Notes under the pieces: model-generated
Told to the model about the DNA's origin: nothing
The model's input: the letters and a program-made list of their open reading frames with translations, nothing else
Databases searched by the model: none
NCBI GenBank assembly: GCA_040385245.1
Contig: JAZKHT010000004.1
Span: 1 to 64,000 of the forward strand
Origin: JAZKHT01 sp040385245
GTDB taxonomy: Bacteria > Pseudomonadota > Alphaproteobacteria > Rhodobacterales > Rhodobacteraceae
Reading direction: 5' to 3'
DNA: 64,000 bases
Shown here: positions 25,211 to 35,132 of the stretch, piece after piece
Layout of the letters: the number at the start of each line of letters is the position of its first letter
Numbering within the stretch: position 1 is the stretch's first letter
Position numbers and translations under genes: made by a program

Positions 25211-25971
25211 CAGATCACCCCCGCTTCGTCTTTGAGTTTGGCAATCAGTTCGTCCACCGAACCGACCTTGACGCCCGCCTTGCGGCCCGCCGGTTCCACC
25301 GTCTTGACAACCGACAGGCGCGGGGTCACGTCCACGCCGTAATCGGCGGGGGTCTTCATCGCCAGGGGCTTGGCCTTGGCCTTCATGATGTTGGGCAGGC
25401 TTGCATAGCGCGGTTCGTTCAGGCGCAAATCGACCGTGACGATGGTCGGCATCTTGACGCGGATCGTCTGCAGGCCGCCGTCGACTTCGCGGGTGACGAT
25501 GGCGTGGTCCGCCTCGACCGCCAGTTCACTGGCAAAGGTTGCCTGCGACCAACCCAGCAGCGCCGATAGCATCTGCCCGGTGGCGTTCATGTCATTGTCG
25601 ATGGCCTGCTTGCCACAAAGCACGATACCGGGTGCTTCTTCCCGCACCACAGCCGCCAGCAGCTTGGCCACAGCAAGGGGTTCGATGTCCGTTTGCACAT
25701 CCGCCGCCGCCTCGATCAGGATGGCGCGGTCCGCACCCATCGCCAAAGCCGTACGCAGGGTTTCCTGCGCCTGCTTCACGCCGATCGAGACAACCACAAC
25801 CTCGTTCGCCACACCCTTTTCCCGCAGCCGGATCGCCTCTTCGACGGCAATCTCGTCAAAGGGGTTCATCGACATCTTCACATTGGCCAGATCGACACCC
25901 GATCCATCCGCCTTGACGCGGACCTTCACGTTGTAGTCGATCACCCGTTTGACAGGTACCAGGACCTTCAT
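25210..25971 (-). CDS. etfB: Electron transfer flavoprotein subunit beta
   Basis: A 253-aa ETF beta subunit: MKVLVPVKRVIDYNVKVRVK at the N-terminus, MSMNPFDEIAVEEA, and CGKQAIDNDMNATGQM for AMP binding. It forms the ETF heterodimer with the downstream etfA product. The ATG at 25971 matches the family N-terminus; an upstream extension was rejected. It lies 178 bases downstream of the adenosyltransferase gene on the same strand, and I see no strong terminator in that gap. Confidence 0.96.
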   Translation of the reverse strand: MKVLVPVKRVIDYNVKVRVKADGSGVDLANVKMSMNPFDEIAVEEAIRLREKGVANEVVVVSIGVKQAQETLRTALAMGADRAILIEAAADVQTDIEPLAVAKLLAAVVREEAPGIVLCGKQAIDNDMNATGQMLSALLGWSQATFASELAVEADHAIVTREVDGGLQTIRVKMPTIVTVDLRLNEPRYASLPNIMKAKAKPLAMKTPADYGVDVTPRLSVVKTVEPAGRKAGVKVGSVDELIAKLKDEAGVI

Positions 25972-26149
25972 CGGCTGAAATCTCCTTATCCCCGACCCCG
26001 AAATCCGGGGTCCTTGCATGCTCTGCGCAGGTAACTAGCCTTATCGCGGCCGCCGCAACAGACCAAAACCGACAGCTTGCCGCGTCGCGACGTCGCGTTC
26101 GGCGGGGATGGTCCGCGATTGCCTCTGTCTTCTTGGCCCGGACACCGGT

Positions 26150-26728
26150 TCAAGCGTCGCGCGTTAGGCCAGGCACCCAAAGAACGTCGTCCTTGCCATC
26201 ATTGTTGGCGATGCGCCCGGCGACAAAGAACCAGTCGGACAGCCGGTTCAGGTATTTCACCGACTCGGGGTTGACCGATTCCATCGTGGCCAGTTCCACT
26301 GTCAGACGCTCGGCCCGCCGACACGCGGTGCGGCACAGGTGCAGGTACGCCGCCAGCGCCGAACCGCCCGGCAGAATGAACGACCGCAGCGGGGTCAGTT
26401 TCGCGTTCATCGCGTCAATCTCGCGCTCCAGCCGCAGGACCTGGCCTTCGGTGATCCGCAATGGCGGGTATTCGGCGGTTGCATCCAGATGCATGTCGGG
26501 TGTGCAAAGGTCCGCGCCCAGATCAAACAGGTCGTTCGAAATGCGGGCCAGCATCGCATCAAGATCGCCGCCCGCATGTTGCCGGGCCAGACCAACGGTC
26601 GCGTTGGTTTCGTCCACGGTTCCATAGGCCGACACGCGCGTTGCATGTTTGGCGACGCGCGCGCCGTTGCCCAAGGCGGTTTCCCCGGCATCGCCGGTCT
26701 TGGTGTAGATTTTTGACAGGACGACCAT
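26150..26728 (-). CDS. Cob(I)yrinic acid a,c-diamide adenosyltransferase, PduO type
   Basis: A 192-aa ATP:corrinoid adenosyltransferase with the PduO signatures SKIYTKTGDAGETAL near the N-terminus, RVSAYGTVDETNA, and the C-terminal CRRAERLTVEL / YLNRLSDWFFVAGR region. It makes adenosylcobalamin, the cofactor of ethylmalonyl-CoA and methylmalonyl-CoA mutases, fitting the nearby mcd and etf genes. The ATG at 26728 shares one base with the stop of the upstream HIG1 gene. Confidence 0.93.
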   Translation of the reverse strand: MVVLSKIYTKTGDAGETALGNGARVAKHATRVSAYGTVDETNATVGLARQHAGGDLDAMLARISNDLFDLGADLCTPDMHLDATAEYPPLRITEGQVLRLEREIDAMNAKLTPLRSFILPGGSALAAYLHLCRTACRRAERLTVELATMESVNPESVKYLNRLSDWFFVAGRIANNDGKDDVLWVPGLTRDA

Positions 26729-26934
26729 CAGTTTCCCCCAGATTTGAACCATGCAAAGGCGACGATCAGCGCGACCGCCACGGCCTGCGCCGCGATGCGA
26801 TAGCGCATGATGCGGTTGGCGTGTTTTTTGTTGAAGTCGCCGCCTTTGGCAAATCCGCCGATCCCCACCATCAGGATGGCAAGAACCGCCAGTGCCGCAA
26901 TGGCGATTACGATGAAGAACGGGTCCCGTAGCAT
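26728..26934 (-). CDS. HIG1 domain-containing small membrane protein
   Basis: A 68-aa protein with two membrane segments (FFIVIAIAALAVLAILMVGI and AAQAVAVALIVAFAWF) separated by GGFAKGGDFNKKHANRIMRYRI. That central block matches the HIG1 (hypoxia-induced) family, whose members associate with respiratory complexes. The SD AAGGG precedes the start. It is translationally coupled to the adenosyltransferase gene; the reason for that pairing is unknown. Confidence 0.8.
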   Translation of the reverse strand: MLRDPFFIVIAIAALAVLAILMVGIGGFAKGGDFNKKHANRIMRYRIAAQAVAVALIVAFAWFKSGGN

Positions 26935-27008
26935 GTTGTGTCCCTTCGTGCTGCGCCTGATCTAGGGGTGCTGCCCGGAAAAGCGAAACGGAAATCGCCT
27001 GCCAAGGC

Positions 27009-27029
27009 CGATTTTTCGCAGAAAAATCG
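27009..27029. terminator. Stem-loop after the SDR gene
   Basis: CGATTTTTC (27009-27017), loop GCA, GAAAAATCG (27021-27029), a perfect 9-bp stem five bases beyond the minus-strand SDR stop. The T-run within the arm could act like a terminator tail on either strand. Confidence 0.55.
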
Positions 27030-27034
27030 ATTGC

Positions 27035-27862
27035 TCAGCCGCGTGAAATGACCCAGTCGAGCAGTCGCGTCGGCAGGATGCGGCGCAATAGGCCCATCGC
27101 ATGGGTTGGCAGCGTGACGTAATACCGTGCGGCGGGTCGGCGGCTTTCCAGTGCATGGATCAGCTTTTTCGTCACCGCCCCCGGGGGCAACTCGAACGTG
27201 TCGGGCCCGCGTTCGGCGTAAAGCCGGTCCAGCAGGGGGCGATATTCGGCAGACCGCGCCGACTGTTGCCAGTCGATCCAGCGTTCGAAGTGCGGAATGG
27301 CATTGGCGCGGATGCGGCTGGTGATCGGGCCAGGCTCGATCAGGATCACGTCTATGCCGGTTCCCGTCATCTCGATCCGCAGCACATCTGTCAGACCTTC
27401 CATCGCGAACTTCGTCGCGACATAGGCCCCGCGCCATTTGATCCCCACCAGTCCCAGTACGGACGAACAGTTGACGATGCGCCCCGACCCTTGCCCCCGC
27501 ATCATCGGAATCACCCGGCGGGTCAGGTCGTGATAGCCGAACAGGTTCACCTCGAATATCGCGCGCAGCGCGCCGCGCGGCAGGTCTTCGACGGCACCGG
27601 GGCATGCGAAGGCACCGTTGTTGAACACTGCGTCCAGTCGCCCGCCCGTGCGGGTTGCCACCTGTTCCACGGCGGCGGCGATGCTGTCCTCATCGGCATA
27701 GTCGAGAACGAAGCTTTCCAGCCCCTCGGCCCGCAAGCGCGCGCAGTCCGCCTCTTGTCGGCAGGTTGCAAAGACGCGCCATCCCCGTGCCGCAAGGCCC
27801 CGCGCCGCGTCTAGCCCGATGCCCGACGAACACCCGGTGATCAGAATGGACCGCTGCACCAT
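27035..27862 (-). CDS. Short-chain dehydrogenase/reductase
   Basis: A 275-aa classical SDR. The cofactor motif is TGCSSGIG at residues 9-16, the NNAG position reads NNGA, the catalytic Ser is in CSSVLG and the YxxxK is YVATK. Substrate unknown. The C-terminal LPTHAMGLLRRILPTRLLDWVI stretch is hydrophobic and suggests membrane association. The start has SD GGCAGG, and it is divergent from parC. Confidence 0.85.
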   Translation of the reverse strand: MVQRSILITGCSSGIGLDAARGLAARGWRVFATCRQEADCARLRAEGLESFVLDYADEDSIAAAVEQVATRTGGRLDAVFNNGAFACPGAVEDLPRGALRAIFEVNLFGYHDLTRRVIPMMRGQGSGRIVNCSSVLGLVGIKWRGAYVATKFAMEGLTDVLRIEMTGTGIDVILIEPGPITSRIRANAIPHFERWIDWQQSARSAEYRPLLDRLYAERGPDTFELPPGAVTKKLIHALESRRPAARYYVTLPTHAMGLLRRILPTRLLDWVISRG

Positions 27863-28004
27863 GAACCTGCCTGCCTGTTGTTTTGCCCGTGCTTAGGGCT
27901 TTCATGGATAACAGGCAATGTCGGGCAGGGCGAGGCGCACGGGGGCACTGTCACGGCCCGCATTTGATCTGGACCGCTGATGCGCTGCGAATTACACAAC
28001 CTTC

Positions 28005-30308
28005 ATGTCAGACCCCAGCGAAGATCCAAAATCCGTTTCAGTGACCCTGTCCGAACCGCTTAGCCGCGCAATTGGCGAACGGTATCTGACCTATGCGCTG
28101 TCCACGATCATGCACCGCGCGTTGCCCGATGCGCGTGACGGCCTGAAACCGGTTCACCGCCGCATTCTGTATGCGATGCGCGAACTGCGGCTGACAGCGA
28201 CAGGGGGCTTTCGCAAGTCCGCCAAGATTTCGGGCGATGTCATGGGGAACTATCACCCGCATGGCGATGCCGCGATCTATGATGCGATGGCGCGTCTGGC
28301 GCAGGATTTCAACGTCCGCTATCCGCTGGTGGACGGGCAGGGCAACTTTGGCAACATCGACGGCGATAATCCGGCAGCAAGCCGCTATACCGAGGCGCGC
28401 CTGACCGCCATTGCCGAAACGCTGATGGAAGGTCTGGCCGAAAACGCCGTCGATTTCCGCCCGAATTACGATGGCACGCTGGAAGAGCCGGTGGTGATGC
28501 CTGCCGCGTTTCCGAACCTGTTGGCCAACGGTTCCAGCGGGATTGCGGTGGGCATGGCCACAAACATTCCGCCGCACAATCTGGACGAATTGATTCAGGC
28601 CTGCCACGCCATGATCCGCGACCCCGACCTGTCGATGGAACAACTGGTCGCCATTGTCCCCGGCCCCGATTTTCCCACCGGTGGCGTGATTGTCGAACCC
28701 CGCGCCAATATCCTTGAGGCGTATCGCACCGGTCGCGGCAGCTTCCGCCTGCGCGCGAAATGGGAGGTCGAGGATCTGGGCCGTGGCACATGGCAGATCG
28801 TCGTCACCGAAATTCCCTATCAAGTGCAGAAGTCCAAGCTGATCGAAAAGCTGGCCGAGGTGATCCAGACCAAAAAGGTGCCGATTCTGGCCGATGTCCG
28901 CGACGAATCGACCGAAGATGTGCGCCTGATCCTGGAACCGCGCACCCGCACCGTTGATCCTGACATGCTGATGGGGATGCTGTTTCGCAACAGCGATCTG
29001 GAAACCCGCTTTTCGCTGAACATGAACGTGCTGATCGACGGCAAGGTGCCGCGCGTCTGTTCGTTGGCCGAGGTGCTGCGCGCCTTTCTGGATCACCGCC
29101 GCGATGTGCTGAAGCGTCGCTCGATCCACCGGATCGAAAAGATCGACCACCGGCTTGAGGTTCTCGAAGGCTTCATCATCGCCTTCCTCAATCTGGACCG
29201 GGTGATCGACATCATCCGCTATGACAACGATCCGAAGGCCGCCTTGATGGCCGAGGATTGGTCGAAAAAGCACCCGCGCGCGCTGTCTGAAAAAGACTAT
29301 CGCGGCCCCGCCCCGGGCGAAGGCGAATTGACCGAGGTGCAGGCCGAAGCCATCCTGAACATGCGCCTGCGGTCCTTGCGCCGTCTGGAAGAGATCGAGT
29401 TGATCCGCGAGCGTGATGCCCTGATGAAGGAACGCGCCGGCTTGGCCGATCTTCTGGAAAGCGACCGGCTGCAATGGAAGCAGATCGGCATCGATCTGGA
29501 AGCCATTCGCAAGCAATTCGGCAAGGACAGCGTCAACGGTGCCCGTCGCACCCGCTTTGCCGAAGCGGGCGAGGTCGAAGACGTTCCGTTCGAGGCGATG
29601 ATCGAACGCGAACCCATCACCGTCATCTGTTCCAAAATGGGCTGGATCCGCGCGATGAAGGGCCATGTCGGCTTGGATACGGATGTAAAGTTCAAGGACG
29701 GCGACGAAGGCCGCTTCCTGTTTCACGCCGAAACCACCGACAAGATCCTGCTGGTTGGGTCGAACGGGCGCTTTTACACCCTGATCGGCGCAAACCTGCC
29801 CGGCGGGCGGGGTATGGGTGAACCGGTGCGCCTGATGGTCGATCTGCCGAACGAGGCGGACATCGTCGATCTGATGATCTTCCGTCCCGCTGAAAAGTTG
29901 CTTGTCGCCTCGACCGCCGGGGACGGTTTCGTCGTTCCATCGGACGAGGTGTTGGCCCAGACCCGCGCTGGCAAGGCCGTGCTGACGGTGCGTGACGGGG
30001 TGAAAACCGCCCTTTGCCGTCGTGTGGTGGGTGATCACGTTGCCGTCGTCGGTGACAACCGCAAGATGCTGGTGTTTCCGCTGGCCGAATTGCCGGAAAT
30101 GGCCAAGGGCAAGGGCGTGCGTCTGCAAAAATACAAGGATGGCGGGCTGACAGATGCCACCACCTTTACACTGGCAAATGGCCTGACATGGAAAGATCCC
30201 GCAGGCCGCACCCGGACCGAGCCGGACCTAACCGAATGGATTGCCGTCCGTGCCACCGCAGGCCGGATGGCCCCGCGCGGCTTTCCACGCGACAACAAGT
30301 TCACCTGA
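28005..30308 (+). CDS. parC: DNA topoisomerase IV subunit A
   Basis: A 767-aa type IIA topoisomerase subunit. Catalytic Tyr128 lies in AASRYTEARLT. HPHGDAAIYDAMAR is the quinolone-resistance-determining helix: the position equivalent to E. coli ParC Ser80 is Ala89 and that of Glu84 is Asp93. The C-terminal domain has fewer beta-pinwheel repeats than GyrA and no GyrA box was seen, which favours ParC. With ParE it decatenates daughter chromosomes. It is divergent from the SDR gene. Confidence 0.92.
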   Translation: MSDPSEDPKSVSVTLSEPLSRAIGERYLTYALSTIMHRALPDARDGLKPVHRRILYAMRELRLTATGGFRKSAKISGDVMGNYHPHGDAAIYDAMARLAQDFNVRYPLVDGQGNFGNIDGDNPAASRYTEARLTAIAETLMEGLAENAVDFRPNYDGTLEEPVVMPAAFPNLLANGSSGIAVGMATNIPPHNLDELIQACHAMIRDPDLSMEQLVAIVPGPDFPTGGVIVEPRANILEAYRTGRGSFRLRAKWEVEDLGRGTWQIVVTEIPYQVQKSKLIEKLAEVIQTKKVPILADVRDESTEDVRLILEPRTRTVDPDMLMGMLFRNSDLETRFSLNMNVLIDGKVPRVCSLAEVLRAFLDHRRDVLKRRSIHRIEKIDHRLEVLEGFIIAFLNLDRVIDIIRYDNDPKAALMAEDWSKKHPRALSEKDYRGPAPGEGELTEVQAEAILNMRLRSLRRLEEIELIRERDALMKERAGLADLLESDRLQWKQIGIDLEAIRKQFGKDSVNGARRTRFAEAGEVEDVPFEAMIEREPITVICSKMGWIRAMKGHVGLDTDVKFKDGDEGRFLFHAETTDKILLVGSNGRFYTLIGANLPGGRGMGEPVRLMVDLPNEADIVDLMIFRPAEKLLVASTAGDGFVVPSDEVLAQTRAGKAVLTVRDGVKTALCRRVVGDHVAVVGDNRKMLVFPLAELPEMAKGKGVRLQKYKDGGLTDATTFTLANGLTWKDPAGRTRTEPDLTEWIAVRATAGRMAPRGFPRDNKFT

Positions 30309-30422
30309 CACTTGACACGACCCCTGCGGTCAATTCCGCGACAGATCCGACCCCGACAGTTGCGCGCAGCGGTCCAAGCCGCTATCCGTGATCTGTCGGC
30401 CCCAACCCTGGAACCCCAGCCC

Positions 30423-31037
30423 ATGTTTCACCTTCGCCCGCTTGCCCTGTGTCTTGGTGTCTTGGCGCTGGCCGCCTGTCAGAATAGCGATCTTGCCGAA
30501 CCGCCGGTCCCGCTGGGCGATTTCGCACTCGGGCTGAACATCGTTGTTGCAGACAATGTGCAAAAGGTGCCGATCTCGCGGGATGCGACGGTCGAAGATT
30601 GGGAAGCGGCGATGACCAAGGCCGTGGCTGACCGCTTTGGCCGCTACAATGGCACCCGGCTTTACAACATCGGCATCAGCGTTGATGCCTACGCCCTCGC
30701 ACCTCCGGGCATTCCGGTTGTGGCGGCGCCGAAGTCGATCCTTGTTGTCACCGCCAACATCTGGGACGACGCGACCGAAACCAAGCTGAACCCCGAAGGC
30801 GAACAGTTCACAATTTTCGAAAGCTTCTCGGGGGAAACGGTGATCGGCTCTGGTCTGACACGCACCAAGGCCAAGCAGATGGAAGTGCTGTCCTACAACG
30901 CCGCCAAGCGGGTGGAACAGTGGTTGCTGGATCACCCGGAATGGTTCGGGATGCCGGTGACCAAACCGTCGGGCAAGGATGCGCCATCGGTTGTGTCGGG
31001 TCCGGTTCCGGTGCCCGCGCCTGCCCCCGTCAACTAG
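30423..31037 (+). CDS. Predicted lipoprotein
   Basis: A 204-aa protein with a type II signal peptide: MFHLRPLALCLGVLALAAC with the lipobox LAAC, so Cys19 would be lipidated. The mature part has no recognised domain; it contains VADNVQKVPISRDATVEDWE and ends in a Pro/Val/Ala-rich tail. Asp is absent at position +2 (Gln), so sorting to the outer membrane is likely if the Lol rules apply. It lies 114 bases after parC. Conserved hypothetical in relatives, by impression only. Confidence 0.75.
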   Translation: MFHLRPLALCLGVLALAACQNSDLAEPPVPLGDFALGLNIVVADNVQKVPISRDATVEDWEAAMTKAVADRFGRYNGTRLYNIGISVDAYALAPPGIPVVAAPKSILVVTANIWDDATETKLNPEGEQFTIFESFSGETVIGSGLTRTKAKQMEVLSYNAAKRVEQWLLDHPEWFGMPVTKPSGKDAPSVVSGPVPVPAPAPVN

Positions 31038-31053
31038 GTCTGCCAAGTCGCGC

Positions 31054-31081
31054 TTGATTTTCCCGCTTGCCCGGCTTAAGT
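31054..31081 (+). promoter_or_regulatory. Candidate promoter of the first tuf gene
   Basis: TTGATT (31054-31059), 16-base spacer beginning TTCCCGC, then TTAAGT (31076-31081), about 58 bases before tuf. The tRNA-Trp promoter candidate at 32441 has the same -35 box and a very similar spacer. Confidence 0.5.
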
Positions 31082-31139
31082 CGCCGCCCGTGAAGGACAG
31101 GGCCAACCCCGGCCCCCCATTTGTCGCGAGGCGCTGGAC

Positions 31140-32315
<1,176 letters not shown>

Positions 32316-32337
32316 TCTGACAGATCGCAGCAATCCG

Positions 32338-32368
32338 GGCGCGCAAGGGCAACCTTGCGCGCCTTTTT
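32338..32368 (+). terminator. Intrinsic terminator after tuf copy 1
   Basis: An 11-bp GC stem (GGCGCGCAAGG / CCTTGCGCGCC) with loop GCAA, followed by TTTTT. It lies 23 bases beyond the stop codon. Confidence 0.92.
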
Positions 32369-32440
32369 CATGTCCGCACCTTCATTTCTTCCCCAGCCGC
32401 GGCCTGGCCCACGGTCGCGGTGTGACCCCAGAAAATCCCC

Positions 32441-32468
32441 TTGATTTCCCCCGCTGCCTGCCTTACCT
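32441..32468 (+). promoter_or_regulatory. Candidate promoter of tRNA-Trp (and secE-nusG)
   Basis: TTGATT (32441-32446), 16-base spacer beginning TCCCCCGC, TTACCT (32463-32468). The expected start point is about seven bases before the tRNA. The design matches the tuf promoter at 31054. Confidence 0.55.
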
Positions 32469-32481
32469 CCCCCGCAGGCAC

Positions 32482-32557
32482 AGGAGTTTAGCTCAGTTGG
32501 TAGAGCATCGGTCTCCAAAACCGAGGGTCGTGGGTTCGAGTCCCCCAACTCCTGCCA
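32482..32557 (+). tRNA. trnW: tRNA-Trp (CCA anticodon)
   Basis: A 76-nt cloverleaf. The acceptor arms AGGAGTT and AACTCCT pair fully; the D-arm contains AGCTCAGTTGGTAGAGC; the anticodon loop CTCCAAA has CCA; the T-arm has GGTTCGAGTCC. Discriminator G and an encoded CCA tail (32555-32557) are present. tRNA-Trp immediately upstream of secE-nusG is a common bacterial arrangement. Confidence 0.97.
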
Positions 32558-32704
32558 GCCATTTCCCGCAAGCGTAGACCTGTTGGTGTCGACGGTTTTG
32601 GCATCGCCAGAGCGCAGGCAGGCCGCCGCAGCCATCCGCCTTGAATTCGCCCGCCGATGCGCGTATCTGGGCCGGGAAATCGCAGACCAAAGGCGCGCAG
32701 ACAG

Positions 32705-32893
32705 ATGGCCAGAACCAACCCCCTTCAGTTCATCCAGCAGGTGCGCGGCGAAGTCGCCAAGGTCGCTTGGCCATCGCGGCGCGAAGTGATCCTGACCACG
32801 ATCATGGTCTTCATCATGGCCGCCCTGACGGCGACCTTCTTTTCGCTGATCGATCTTGCCATCCGCACCGGCCTTGCGGCGATCCTTGGCTGA
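32705..32893 (+). CDS. secE: Preprotein translocase subunit SecE
   Basis: A 62-aa single-span membrane protein: MARTNPLQFIQQVRGEVAKV, the conserved WPSRREV, then one membrane segment (VFIMAALTATFFSLIDLAI). It clamps SecY in the protein-export channel. The ATG at 32705 gives the short alphaproteobacterial form. Upstream is tRNA-Trp and downstream nusG, separated by a terminator-like hairpin. Confidence 0.95.
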   Translation: MARTNPLQFIQQVRGEVAKVAWPSRREVILTTIMVFIMAALTATFFSLIDLAIRTGLAAILG

Positions 32894-32972
32894 ACGGGCA
32901 AAGGTTTTCCTGAATAATCCTTGAATTCCCCGGTCCGGGCAGGTATCCCGCCGCAAGGTTCAAGGATCATCG

Positions 32973-33006
32973 GCGCGCAGCGATTCGGGTTGCGCGCTGT
33001 TTTTTG
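32973..33006 (+). terminator. Terminator or attenuator between secE and nusG
   Basis: GCGCGCA (32973-32979) and TGCGCGC (32991-32997) form a stem with an 11-base loop, followed by TGTTTTTTG. It would reduce read-through from secE into nusG. Confidence 0.75.
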
Positions 33007-33083
33007 TTCCAACAAGGCGGGCTATCCGTCTGGAATCATGACAATTTCGGGGCAATCCCCCGGCTGAACGAGGTGGACGAGGC

Positions 33084-33617
33084 ATGGCCAAGCGGTGGTA
33101 TTCGGTGAGCGTTCTCTCGAACTTCGAGAAGAAAGTCGCCGAGCAGATCAAGCAAGCCGTGGCTGACGCCGGTCTTGAAGAAGAGATCGACGAAGTTCTG
33201 GTCCCCACGGAAGAGGTGATCGAAGTTCGTCGCGGCAAAAAGGTCACGTCCGAGCGTCGCTTCATGCCCGGCTATGTGCTGGTGCGGATGGAAATGTCGA
33301 ACCGGGGCTATCACCTGATTTCGTCGATCAACCGTGTGACGGGCTTTCTGGGTCCGCAGGGCAAGCCGCAGGCGATGCGCGATGCCGAAGTGAACAACAT
33401 CCTGAACCGCGTCGAAGAGGGCGAGGCTGCACCGCGCAACCTGATCCGCTTTGATATCGGCGAAAAGGTGAAAGTCACCGACGGCCCGTTCGAGGGCTTT
33501 GACGGCATGGTGGAAGAGGTCGATGAAGATCACAACCGCCTGAAGGTGTCGGTGTCGATCTTTGGCCGCGCCACCCCTGTTGAATTGGAATTCACTCAGG
33601 TTTCCAAGGGAATGTGA
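33084..33617 (+). CDS. nusG: Transcription termination/antitermination factor NusG
   Basis: A 177-aa factor. The NGN domain begins MAKRWYSVSVLSNFEKKVAEQI and includes FMPGYVLVRME. The C-terminal KOW domain has VTDGPFEGFDGMVEEVDED. NusG binds RNA polymerase and bridges to Rho or ribosomal protein S10. It precedes rplK by 123 bases, as is standard. Confidence 0.97.
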   Translation: MAKRWYSVSVLSNFEKKVAEQIKQAVADAGLEEEIDEVLVPTEEVIEVRRGKKVTSERRFMPGYVLVRMEMSNRGYHLISSINRVTGFLGPQGKPQAMRDAEVNNILNRVEEGEAAPRNLIRFDIGEKVKVTDGPFEGFDGMVEEVDEDHNRLKVSVSIFGRATPVELEFTQVSKGM

Positions 33618-33740
33618 GTGTGTCGCGTGGGAGGCGAGCGCGCTGCCGGACGGTGGCGTGACGGACCGGACCACTAAACCTGTGCCCCGGTAAGCGGGAC
33701 GTCCGGGAAACCGGAACAACGGTGAAGAAGGAGAGGCCAG

Positions 33741-34193
33741 ATGGCCAAGAAGATTATCGGCAGCCTCAAGCTGCAAGTGAAGGCCCAGCAGGCCAACCCG
33801 TCCCCGCCGGTCGGCCCGGCGCTGGGTCAGCGCGGCCTGAACATCATGGCTTTCGTCAAGGAATTCAACGCCAAGACCGCCGAGATCGAGCCGGGCACGC
33901 CCACGCCGGTCGTCATTACCTACTACCAGGACAAGTCGTTCAGCCTTGAGCTGAAGACGGCTCCTGCGTCGTTCCTGTTGAAAAAGGCCGCTGGCCTTCC
34001 GCCGGTGGGCAAGCGCAACCGTGCCAAAGGGTCGGTCAAGCCGGGCCACACGGTCGCCGGAACGGTTTCGGTCGCGCAGGTGCGCACCATTGCCGAGACG
34101 AAGATGAAGGACCTGAACGCCAATTCGGTTGAAGCTGCGATGCAGATCATCCTGGGTTCGGCCAAGTCCTGCGGCATCGAGGTCAAGGGGTAA
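33741..34193 (+). CDS. rplK: 50S ribosomal protein L11
   Basis: 150 aa, starting MAKKIIGSLKLQVKAQQANP (the expected target of PrmA methylation) with the PPVGPALGQRGLNIM motif. It forms the GTPase-associated centre with 23S rRNA and L10/L12. The SD GAAGGAGAGG is strong. It lies three bases before rplA, with which it forms the L11 operon. Confidence 0.98.
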   Translation: MAKKIIGSLKLQVKAQQANPSPPVGPALGQRGLNIMAFVKEFNAKTAEIEPGTPTPVVITYYQDKSFSLELKTAPASFLLKKAAGLPPVGKRNRAKGSVKPGHTVAGTVSVAQVRTIAETKMKDLNANSVEAAMQIILGSAKSCGIEVKG

Positions 34194-34196
34194 GTC

Positions 34197-34895
34197 ATGG
34201 CACAGTTCGGAAAACGCACCCGCGCCGCGCGCGAAGCCTTTGGCACCGCCACCAACGTGTCGGTCGAAGATGCGGTGAAACTGATCAAGTCGGCGGCCTC
34301 GGCCAAGTTCGACGAAACGCTGGAAATCGCGCTGAACCTGGGCGTTGACCCGCGTCACGCCGACCAGATGGTTCGTGGTGTGGTCAGCCTGCCCAACGGC
34401 ACTGGCAAGACCGTCCGCGTCGCCGTGTTCGCCCGTGGCCTGAAGGCTGATGAAGCCAAGGCCGCCGGTGCAGACATCGTCGGCGCCGAAGACCTGATGG
34501 AAACGATCCAGCAGGGCAAGATCGAGTTCGACCGTTGCATCGCAACGCCGGACATGATGCCGCTGGTCGGTCGTCTGGGCAAGATCCTTGGCCCGCGCAA
34601 CCTGATGCCGAACCCCAAGGTCGGCACCGTGACGATGGACGTGAAAACGGCCGTCGAAGCAGCCAAGGGCGGCGAAGTGCAGTTCAAGGTCGAAAAGGCG
34701 GGCGTCGTCCATGCCGGTATCGGCAAGATCAGCTTTGACGATGTCAAACTGGCCCAGAACGTGCGCGCCTTTGTCGAGGCCGTGTCGCGCGCCAAGCCGA
34801 CGGGTGCCAAAGGCGCCTACCTGCGCAAGGTGTCGCTGTCTTCGACGATGGGCCCCGGTGTGACCGTGGACCTGACCTCGGCGACCGGGAACTGA
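34197..34895 (+). CDS. rplA: 50S ribosomal protein L1
   Basis: 232 aa, forming the L1 stalk at the E site. Recognised from MAQFGKRTRAAREAF, the GTGKTVRVAVF segment and the signature LGKILGPRNLMPNPKVGTV region. L1 typically represses its own operon by binding the mRNA. It follows rplK by three bases, and two hairpins lie directly downstream. Confidence 0.98.
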   Translation: MAQFGKRTRAAREAFGTATNVSVEDAVKLIKSAASAKFDETLEIALNLGVDPRHADQMVRGVVSLPNGTGKTVRVAVFARGLKADEAKAAGADIVGAEDLMETIQQGKIEFDRCIATPDMMPLVGRLGKILGPRNLMPNPKVGTVTMDVKTAVEAAKGGEVQFKVEKAGVVHAGIGKISFDDVKLAQNVRAFVEAVSRAKPTGAKGAYLRKVSLSSTMGPGVTVDLTSATGN

Positions 34896-35132
34896 AGAAA
34901 TTCCCCTTGGCAACAAGGGGATGCTGGCCGGGCGGCAACGCCCGGTCCTGTCCGAGACGGCGGGTGATCCGACAGGGTCTTAATGTCCTGCCTGAGATGG
35001 GGATCGGATCGATTTTACCGGGGTTTGACCCTCGGGTGATTTTGGACTTCGGCCCTTGAACGGACCCGAACGCCCCCGACCTTCGGGGGCAAACATGAGC
35101 CGGGGGGAAACCCCCACACTTGGAGTGAAACT
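34896..35132 (+). ncRNA. rplJL leader region (probable L10 autoregulatory leader)
   Basis: The 237-base gap between rplA and rplJ is highly structured. Two tandem hairpins have 7-bp stems and identical GCAA tetraloops (34903-34920 and 34928-34945). A third, GCCCCCGA/TCGGGGGC, is at 35072-35090. In many bacteria this position carries the RNA to which L10(L12)4 binds to repress rplJL translation. The exact leader fold was not computed. Confidence 0.5.
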
